DNA of 64,000 nucleotides from Caballeronia jiangsuensis (GTDB lineage Bacteria > Pseudomonadota > Gammaproteobacteria > Burkholderiales > Burkholderiaceae). The translations under genes and the position numbers were made by a program. The stretch covers positions 1-64,000 of the forward strand of contig JFHF01000007.1 of assembly GCA_000648925.1 (NCBI GenBank). The letters run 5' to 3'. Numbering within the stretch: the stretch's first letter is position 1; each line of letters opens with the position of its first letter. The notes under the pieces were generated by a model. The model worked only from the letters and a program-made list of their open reading frames with translations. It was not told the DNA's origin and ran no database searches. Shown piece after piece: positions 59,023 through 64,000 of this stretch.

Positions 59023-60009
59023 ATGTCGAAAATCATCCGGGCCGCAGCCGTGCAGATCGCCCCCGTCCTCTATAGCCGCGAAGGCACCGTCGCCAAGGTC
59101 GTCCAGAAAATTCTGGAACTCGGCCGGCAGGGCGTCCAGTTCGCGACCTTCCCCGAAACCGTCGTTCCGTACTACCCGTATTTCTCGTTTATCGAATCTC
59201 CCTTCGCCATGGGCGCCGAGCATTACAAGCTGCTCGATCAGGCCGTGACGGTTCCGTCGGAGACGACCCGCGCGATCGGCGAAGCGGCGCGACAGGCGGG
59301 GATGGTGGTGTCGATCGGCGTCAACGAGCGCGACGGGCGCACGCTCTACAACACCCAGTTGCTGTTCGATGCCGATGGCACGCTGGTGCAGCGCCGTCGA
59401 AAGCTCTCGCCGACTTATCACGAGCGAATGGTCTGGGGGATGGGCGACGGCTCTGGCCTGCGCGCGGTCGATACCGCCGTCGGCCGCGTAGGCCAGCTTG
59501 CCTGCTGGGAACACTACAACCCGCTCGCGCGATACGCGCTGATGGCGGACGGCGAGGAAATCCATTCGGCCATGTATCCCGGCTCATTTGCCGGCGATCT
59601 GTTCTCGGAGCAGATCTCCGTCAACATTCGTCAGCACGCGCTCGAAGCAGGCGCGTTCGTGGTCAACGCGACGGCATGGCTGACGCCCGAACAGCAACAG
59701 CAGATTCTGCTCGATACGAACACGTCGCAGATCGGCCCGATATCGAGCGGCTGTTTCACCGCGATCGTGTCGCCGGACGGCGAGTTCATGGGCGGCGCGC
59801 CGCTGCGCGAGGGAGAGGGCGAGATCATCGCGGATCTGGACTTCTGGCAGATCGACAAGCGCAAACGCATGATGGACTCGCGCGGCCATTACAGCCGCCC
59901 CGACGTGCTCGGACTCGTGATCGATCGGGCGCCGAAGATGCACGTCATCGAACGTTCTTTGCACGCGCCGGCAGAGGCGTCGCTCGTGGATCTGGAAGTC
60001 TCCGCCTGA
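59023..60009 (+). CDS. Nitrilase
   Basis: A 328-aa nitrilase-superfamily branch 1 enzyme. The catalytic triad is visible: Glu45 ([14 protein letters not shown]), Lys127 ([20 protein letters not shown]) and Cys161 ([14 protein letters not shown]). These motifs are those of true nitrilases converting nitriles to acids and ammonia, rather than amidases. AGGA lies upstream of the ATG. It is divergent from a GlxA-type regulator and followed after 86 bp by a small carbonic anhydrase. Its natural nitrile (plant-derived aromatic or aliphatic) cannot be read from sequence. Confidence 0.92.
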   Translation: MSKIIRAAAVQIAPVLYSREGTVAKVVQKILELGRQGVQFATFPETVVPYYPYFSFIESPFAMGAEHYKLLDQAVTVPSETTRAIGEAARQAGMVVSIGVNERDGRTLYNTQLLFDADGTLVQRRRKLSPTYHERMVWGMGDGSGLRAVDTAVGRVGQLACWEHYNPLARYALMADGEEIHSAMYPGSFAGDLFSEQISVNIRQHALEAGAFVVNATAWLTPEQQQQILLDTNTSQIGPISSGCFTAIVSPDGEFMGGAPLREGEGEIIADLDFWQIDKRKRMMDSRGHYSRPDVLGLVIDRAPKMHVIERSLHAPAEASLVDLEVSA

Positions 60010-60095
60010 TGTGGTGTGCGCTGATGCGAGCGCGCAGCGACGACCGAAACGAAACCGACCGGGCGGCTTCGCCCGAACAACTGGGAGTGAGCAGA

Positions 60096-60638
60096 ATGGA
60101 CTTCAACGATGTCATGCTGGAGCGCAACGCCGAGTTCGCCGATACGGCTTTTTCGGCCGAACTCAAGATGATGCCGTCGACCGGAACCGTGATAGTCGGT
60201 TGCGTCGATCCTCGCGTCGATCCGGTGCACGTGCTGGGTTTGAAGCAAGGCGAAGCGGCGGTGATTCGCAATGTCGGTGGCCGGATCAACAAGCCGCTGC
60301 TCGAAACGCTGGCGGTGCTGGCCGTCGTCGCGAAAGCGGCCGGACGTCCGGACGGCGCCCGCAATCTGGTGCTGCTCCAGCATACGGACTGCGGGATCAT
60401 CGGTTGTCACAGGCATGCGCCGGCATTGCTGGCGAAGCATCTCGGCGTCGAAACCGACGCGCTCGACGCGCTCGCCATTACTCAGCCCTACGAAGCAGTC
60501 GCGCTCGACGTCGCAGCACTCAGGGCGAACCAGGACTTGCCGGACAGCCTCATCGTGTCGGGGCTGGTCTACGACGTCAAGACCGGCCGTATCGAGACAG
60601 TCGTTCCTGCCGCGCCCTTGCGTGCGCCCGCAGCGTGA
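60096..60638 (+). CDS. Small beta-class carbonic anhydrase-like protein
   Basis: A 180-aa protein with the zinc and active-site pattern of beta-carbonic anhydrases: CVDPRVDP (Cys36, Asp38, Arg40) and LLQHTDCG (His96, Cys99). Beta-class enzymes are usually ~200-230 aa, so this is a short type. I start at the ATG at 60096, after GGGAG; the frame is open for 140 codons more, but those codons lie opposite or inside the nitrilase gene. It probably shares the nitrilase transcript (86-bp gap) and converges on the isochorismatase-like gene. Confidence 0.85.
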   Translation: MDFNDVMLERNAEFADTAFSAELKMMPSTGTVIVGCVDPRVDPVHVLGLKQGEAAVIRNVGGRINKPLLETLAVLAVVAKAAGRPDGARNLVLLQHTDCGIIGCHRHAPALLAKHLGVETDALDALAITQPYEAVALDVAALRANQDLPDSLIVSGLVYDVKTGRIETVVPAAPLRAPAA

Positions 60639-60656
60639 AGGGCTACGCCGGATCGG

Positions 60657-61202
60657 TCAGCGCGTGAACTCTTGCGCCGACATCAACTTCGCATACCCGA
60701 AACGCAGCGCCGCCATGAAGGCCGCATGCACGTGCGCTGCCGGGACATGCACGCCATCGAATTCGAGATCGTGCGTCGCGCAGGCATCGTGGATCACGGT
60801 GGTCGCATAGCCGAGGTCCACCGAATGACGCGTGACCGCGTCGATGCACATGTGGCTCATGTTCCCGATGACGACAACCGTATCGATACCATTCGCCTTC
60901 AACACGTGCTGAAGGTCGGTCTCGCGAAACGGATTCATGTGGTGTTTCAGGATCACTCGCTCGCCCGGAAGACTCGCCGCCTTCGGATGAAGTTGCGCGC
61001 CTTCGGTATCCGGCACGAAGAACGGCGCGTCCTTCGCCAGAGTTTCATGTCGGATATGAACGACGAGGTCGCCGTTCTTTCGCGCCTGCGCGAGCACGGC
61101 GGCTGCATTGTCGGCGGCAGCATCGACTCCGTTGAGAATCCACTTGCCTCCCGGAAAGTAGTCGTTCTGAATATCGACCGCGATAAGCGCCTGCTTTGTC
61201 AT
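60657..61202 (-). CDS. Isochorismatase-family cysteine hydrolase
   Basis: A 181-aa isochorismatase-like hydrolase. The Asp in IAVDIQNDYFPGG (residue 10 region), Lys in GERVILKHHMNPFRETDL and Cys in VIGNMSHMCIDAVTRHS form the Asp-Lys-Cys triad of nicotinamidase/isochorismatase-type amidases. The substrate is unknown; amide or carbamate hydrolysis is most likely. I start at the ATG at 61202 with GGAG upstream. It is divergent from the leuC-type gene across 313 bp. Confidence 0.9.
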   Translation of the reverse strand: MTKQALIAVDIQNDYFPGGKWILNGVDAAADNAAAVLAQARKNGDLVVHIRHETLAKDAPFFVPDTEGAQLHPKAASLPGERVILKHHMNPFRETDLQHVLKANGIDTVVVIGNMSHMCIDAVTRHSVDLGYATTVIHDACATHDLEFDGVHVPAAHVHAAFMAALRFGYAKLMSAQEFTR

Positions 61203-61515
61203 GCTTCCTTCTCCGCGTATGGGGATTGACGTCGCGCACCGCATGCTGCGATGCGATAGAAGGATCATGACCAATCCGACGGGATAGGGGAATGGCCCGA
61301 TGGCGCAAACCACAATTCTCGCTTCGAGAACAATGTGAAGGCGACAGCGCATGCGCGGCGCGATACATCGTCATCGCGATCGGCGATGGTGCCTTTCCAA
61401 AAGACCACGAACAACCGCGCTCGCCTGGTCCATGATGCTCGCAAACCACAACCGATTGCGAAAGCGCATACCCGCGCTTGCCGCAGCCGGCAGATCGATG
61501 GAGCGAGACGAAGCA
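61203..61515. other. Noncoding divergent region before leuC
   Basis: 313 bp between the isochorismatase-like gene and leuC must contain promoters for both. It holds short dyads such as CGCAT-N6-ATGCG (near 61240-61255) but no regulator gene and no convincing operator. The leuC frame is open through part of it without a ribosome site. I see no other gene. Confidence 0.4.
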
Positions 61516-62946
61516 ATGCAACTCGACCAGGAAAGGCACGGTCCGCGAACGCTTTACGACAAGATCTGGGACAGTCACCGCGTGATGTCCCGCGACGATG
61601 GACAGGATCTGCTGTTCATCGACCGGCATTTCATACACGACGTCACCGCGCAGTCGTTCGACCTGATGCGCCAGCGCGGGCTCAGGCCTCGCTCGCCCGA
61701 GCGCATCTTCGGCACCGCCGACCACTACGTTTCCAGCACGGCAAACGACATCGCGGCAGTGGCCGATCCGGAACGGCGCGCCATGATCGAAGCGCTGCAA
61801 CGCGACACGGCCGAGTCGCGCATCACCCTGTTCGATATGAACGATCCGCGACGCGGCATCGTGCATGTCGTCGGACCCGAGCAGGGGCTGAGCCTGCCGG
61901 GCATGACCGTCGTTTGCGCCGATAGCCACACGTCGACGCACGGAGCAATGGGCGCGCTCGCGTTCGGCATCGGTGCGACGGAAGTGGCCCACGTGCTCGC
62001 CACGCAAAGCTTGTGGCAGCGCAAGTCGCGGAACATGCGCGTCACGCTCGACGGCGAGCCGGGTGCGGGCGTCACCGCGAAAGACCTGATCCTCGCCGTG
62101 ATCGCGCGGATCGGCGTGGCCGGGGCGGTGGGACACGTAATCGAATATGCCGGCTCCGCGATCGCGGGCTTGTCGATGGAAGGGCGGCTCACGCTGTGCA
62201 ACATGACCATCGAGGCTGGCGGTCGCGCGGGCATGATCGCGCCGGACGAAACCACGTTCGCGTATCTCGACGGGCGTCCCTACGCGCCTTCGGGCGACGA
62301 GTGGAACCGGGCAATGACGCACTGGCGCAGCTTGTTCACCGACCCCGGCGCGACGTTCGATCGCGAGGTGCACATCGACGTGGCCGGCATCGCCCCGATG
62401 GTGACCTGGGGCACGACGCCCGAATATGCCTGCGCCATCGATCGCCGCGTGCCCGATCCCGCGATGCAGCCCGATCCCGATCTCCGCGCCGCGATGTCGC
62501 GGGCGCTCGACTACATGGGACTGGCCCCGGACGAAGCGCTGGAAGGCGTGGCGATCGACAGGGTGTTCATCGGCTCATGCACCAACGGGCGCATCGAGGA
62601 TATGCGCAGCGCGGCGGCGGTCGCGCGTGGCCGCCACATCGCGCCCGGCGTCGAGGCGTGGGTGGTGCCGGGCTCGCACGAGGTGCGCACGCAGGCGGAG
62701 GCCGAAGGGCTCGACCGCGTGTTCAAGGACGCGGGCTTTCAGTGGCGTTTCCCCGGCTGTTCGATGTGCCTCGCGACCAACGGCGATATCGCCGCGCCCG
62801 GGCAGCGCTGCGCGTCCACGTCGAACCGCAATTTCGTGGGCCGCCAGGGGCCCGGCGTGCGCACGCATCTGATGAGCCCGGCGATGGCGGCTGCGGCCGC
62901 CGTGACCGGCCGCCTGACCGATGTGCGCCGCCTCATGGGAGCCTGA
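61516..62946 (+). CDS. leuC: 3-isopropylmalate dehydratase large subunit-type (LeuC family)
   Basis: A 476-aa aconitase-superfamily large subunit with the iron-sulfur ligands Cys355 ([10 protein letters not shown]), Cys415 and Cys418 (PGCSMC), the [11 protein letters not shown] motif and [15 protein letters not shown]. It isomerises 3-isopropylmalate, or a related 2-alkylmalate, together with the LeuD subunit that follows after 1 bp. I choose the ATG at 61516 to match the family N-terminus ([12 protein letters not shown] near residue 12); an ATG six codons earlier is possible. No leuA is nearby, so this may be a second, specialised set. Confidence 0.9.
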   Translation: MQLDQERHGPRTLYDKIWDSHRVMSRDDGQDLLFIDRHFIHDVTAQSFDLMRQRGLRPRSPERIFGTADHYVSSTANDIAAVADPERRAMIEALQRDTAESRITLFDMNDPRRGIVHVVGPEQGLSLPGMTVVCADSHTSTHGAMGALAFGIGATEVAHVLATQSLWQRKSRNMRVTLDGEPGAGVTAKDLILAVIARIGVAGAVGHVIEYAGSAIAGLSMEGRLTLCNMTIEAGGRAGMIAPDETTFAYLDGRPYAPSGDEWNRAMTHWRSLFTDPGATFDREVHIDVAGIAPMVTWGTTPEYACAIDRRVPDPAMQPDPDLRAAMSRALDYMGLAPDEALEGVAIDRVFIGSCTNGRIEDMRSAAAVARGRHIAPGVEAWVVPGSHEVRTQAEAEGLDRVFKDAGFQWRFPGCSMCLATNGDIAAPGQRCASTSNRNFVGRQGPGVRTHLMSPAMAAAAAVTGRLTDVRRLMGA

Positions 62947-62947
62947 C

Positions 62948-63544
62948 ATGGAAGGCCTCACGCACCTCGACGCAGTGGCGGCGCCGATCGTCGCCATCAA
63001 CTGCGATACCGATCAGATCCTGCCCGCACGCTACCTGCAAAAACCCCGCTCCGACGATTTCGGCCAGTTCCTGTTTCGCGCGCTGCGCTTCGGCCCGGAC
63101 GGCGCGGAACAACCGGACTTCGTGCTCAACAGGACGCCTTTTCGCGAGTCGCGCATCGTCGTCGCCAACCATAACTTCGGTTGCGGCTCGTCGCGCGAGC
63201 ATGCGGTCTGGGCGCTGTACGACTACGGTTTCCGTGCGGCGATCGCCCCGAGCTTCGGCGACATCTTTTTCATCAACTGCCTGAAGAACGGACTGCTGCC
63301 CATCGTGCTGCCGGAGGCCGTGGTCCTGCCGCTCCTGGAGACGCTGTCGGCCAGTCCCGGCAGCCGCATCGCCATCGATCTGCCCGCGCAGACCGCGACC
63401 TTGCCCGACGGTTCGTCCCATGCCTTCGACATGGAGCCCTTCGCAAAGGAGTGTCTGCTGCGCGGGATGGACGAGATCGACTACACGCTTTCGCATCGGG
63501 ATCGCATCGATGCTTTCGAGCGCAATCGTGCCGGAGACTTTTGA
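62948..63544 (+). CDS. leuD: 3-isopropylmalate dehydratase small subunit-type (LeuD family)
   Basis: A 198-aa swivel-domain subunit: INCDTDQILPARYLQ near the N-terminus, NHNFGCGSSREHAVWAL around residue 75, and PSFGDIFFINCLKNGLLPI. It completes the LeuCD heterodimer, and the start is 1 bp after the leuC stop. The YLQK loop and the SSREH substrate-recognition region are intact. Substrate range of LeuD homologues (isopropylmalate, citramalate, dimethylmalate) cannot be decided here. Confidence 0.92.
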   Translation: MEGLTHLDAVAAPIVAINCDTDQILPARYLQKPRSDDFGQFLFRALRFGPDGAEQPDFVLNRTPFRESRIVVANHNFGCGSSREHAVWALYDYGFRAAIAPSFGDIFFINCLKNGLLPIVLPEAVVLPLLETLSASPGSRIAIDLPAQTATLPDGSSHAFDMEPFAKECLLRGMDEIDYTLSHRDRIDAFERNRAGDF

Positions 63545-63583
63545 AGGCGCGCGCTTCCTGAAATCGACCAAGGAGAAGTACAG

Positions 63584-64000
63584 ATGAAGATTGCAGTCAT
63601 GCCCGGTGATGGTATCGGTCCCGAAGTGGTGTCGCAGGCGCTCAAGGTGCTGCGGGTCGTGGCGCCGCAGGCCGAGACTCAGGAGGCGCCCATCGGCGAG
63701 GCGGGCATTCAGGCGCACGGCGTGCCGCTGCCCGAGCCCACGCTCGCGCTGGCGCGCAAGGCCGACGCCATCCTGTTCGGCGCGGTAGGCGTGGCCGATG
63801 AAGCCGCGATCGAGCGCGAACGTCGTCCCGGAACCGGCTTGCTGCAATTGCGCGAAGCGTTGACCCTCTACGCCAACTTCCGCCCGGCCTACATGTTCCC
63901 GGAACTCATCGGCGCTTCGACCTTGCGGCCCGAAGTGGTCGACGGGTTGGACATCGTGATCGTGCGCGAGTTGAACGGCGACGCCTATTTCGGCCAGCCG
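63584..64000 (+). CDS. leuB: 3-isopropylmalate/tartrate-type dehydrogenase, N-terminal part (LeuB family)
   Basis: The first 139 codons of a decarboxylating dehydrogenase, cut by the window end. It shows KIAVMPGDGIGPEVVSQALK, ADAILFGAVG, an RPGTGLLQLREALTLYANFRPAYM stretch (the substrate Arg region) and VDGLDIVIVRELNGDAYFG, all from the isopropylmalate dehydrogenase family. The ATG follows AAGGAG. It continues the leuC-leuD-leuB order, 39 bp after leuD, so the unit would convert a 2-alkylmalate to a 2-oxo acid. Confidence 0.9.
   Translation, partial: MKIAVMPGDGIGPEVVSQALKVLRVVAPQAETQEAPIGEAGIQAHGVPLPEPTLALARKADAILFGAVGVADEAAIERERRPGTGLLQLREALTLYANFRPAYMFPELIGASTLRPEVVDGLDIVIVRELNGDAYFGQP

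Noticed and set aside
59023-60638. A Nit1-type nitrilase gene cluster
   Set aside because: The radical SAM, acetyltransferase and AIR-synthase-like genes that define that cluster are absent here.
1-64000. CRISPR arrays, tRNA or rRNA genes, insertion sequences
   Set aside because: No regularly spaced repeats, cloverleaf-like segments, transposase or integrase frames were noticed anywhere in the window.

Overview
The window is about 65% GC, dense with short intergenic gaps, and has the gene content of a Burkholderiaceae replicon (Paraburkholderia/Caballeronia type). The reasons are the type VI secretion (T6SS) gene order with a PppA/FHA module, the many ACS-family MFS carriers and TRAP systems, and the paired LysR/AraC/LacI regulators around small catabolic operons. 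No tRNA, rRNA, CRISPR array, insertion sequence or phage gene was seen. Many genes start with GTG or TTG behind a clear GGAG motif.

Region 1 (1-14571) is most of a T6SS locus. The end of tssA plus tssB and tssC are on the + strand. A seven-gene operon runs leftward (second Hcp-like protein, tssE, tssF, tssG, clpV, tagH, pppA). hcp and vgrG run rightward from the same divergent promoter region. The membrane-complex genes tssJKLM are not in the window and probably lie to its left.

Region 2 (14700-26500) is T6SS-adjacent or regulatory. It holds an OmpW-like porin, a 942-aa DUF2235 hydrolase with membrane helices, and a 1114-aa SAM / class III cyclase / ATPase signalling protein. It also holds a Tat-type GMC oxidoreductase, a receiver-LuxR-cyclic-nucleotide-domain regulator, and an unrecognised 256-aa protein (loosely sigma-factor-like) preceded by a 28-codon reading frame.

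Region 3 (26509-39228) is the most interesting part. A LysR regulator faces a six-gene operon: hyuA, hyuB, class III CoA-transferase, enoyl-CoA hydratase, MFS carrier, HMG-CoA-lyase. A second unit follows: an alpha/beta hydrolase facing an MFS carrier and a 2-hydroxyacid dehydrogenase. Both units carry nearly the same ~80-bp control region with an identical 17-bp dyad, so they are probably one regulon. The enzyme set suggests ring opening, CoA activation, hydration and retro-Claisen cleavage of an unidentified compound.

Region 4 (39262-55318) is a series of uptake/catabolism modules: AraC with a DUF1479 protein and an orphan sugar-binding protein; a five-gene TRAP operon (dctP, fused dctQM, lacI, dehydrogenase, amidohydrolase) with a LacI-type palindrome upstream; a RibD/DHFR-like protein; an aminotransferase facing LysR and a DctA-like carrier; and an MHS carrier with a ModA-like binding protein.

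Region 5 (55466-64000) holds a PHB-depolymerase-type esterase with a CopG regulator and an 18-bp palindrome, a hypothetical protein, a GlxA-type regulator facing a nitrilase and a small beta-carbonic anhydrase, an isochorismatase-like hydrolase, and a leuC-leuD-leuB set cut by the window end.
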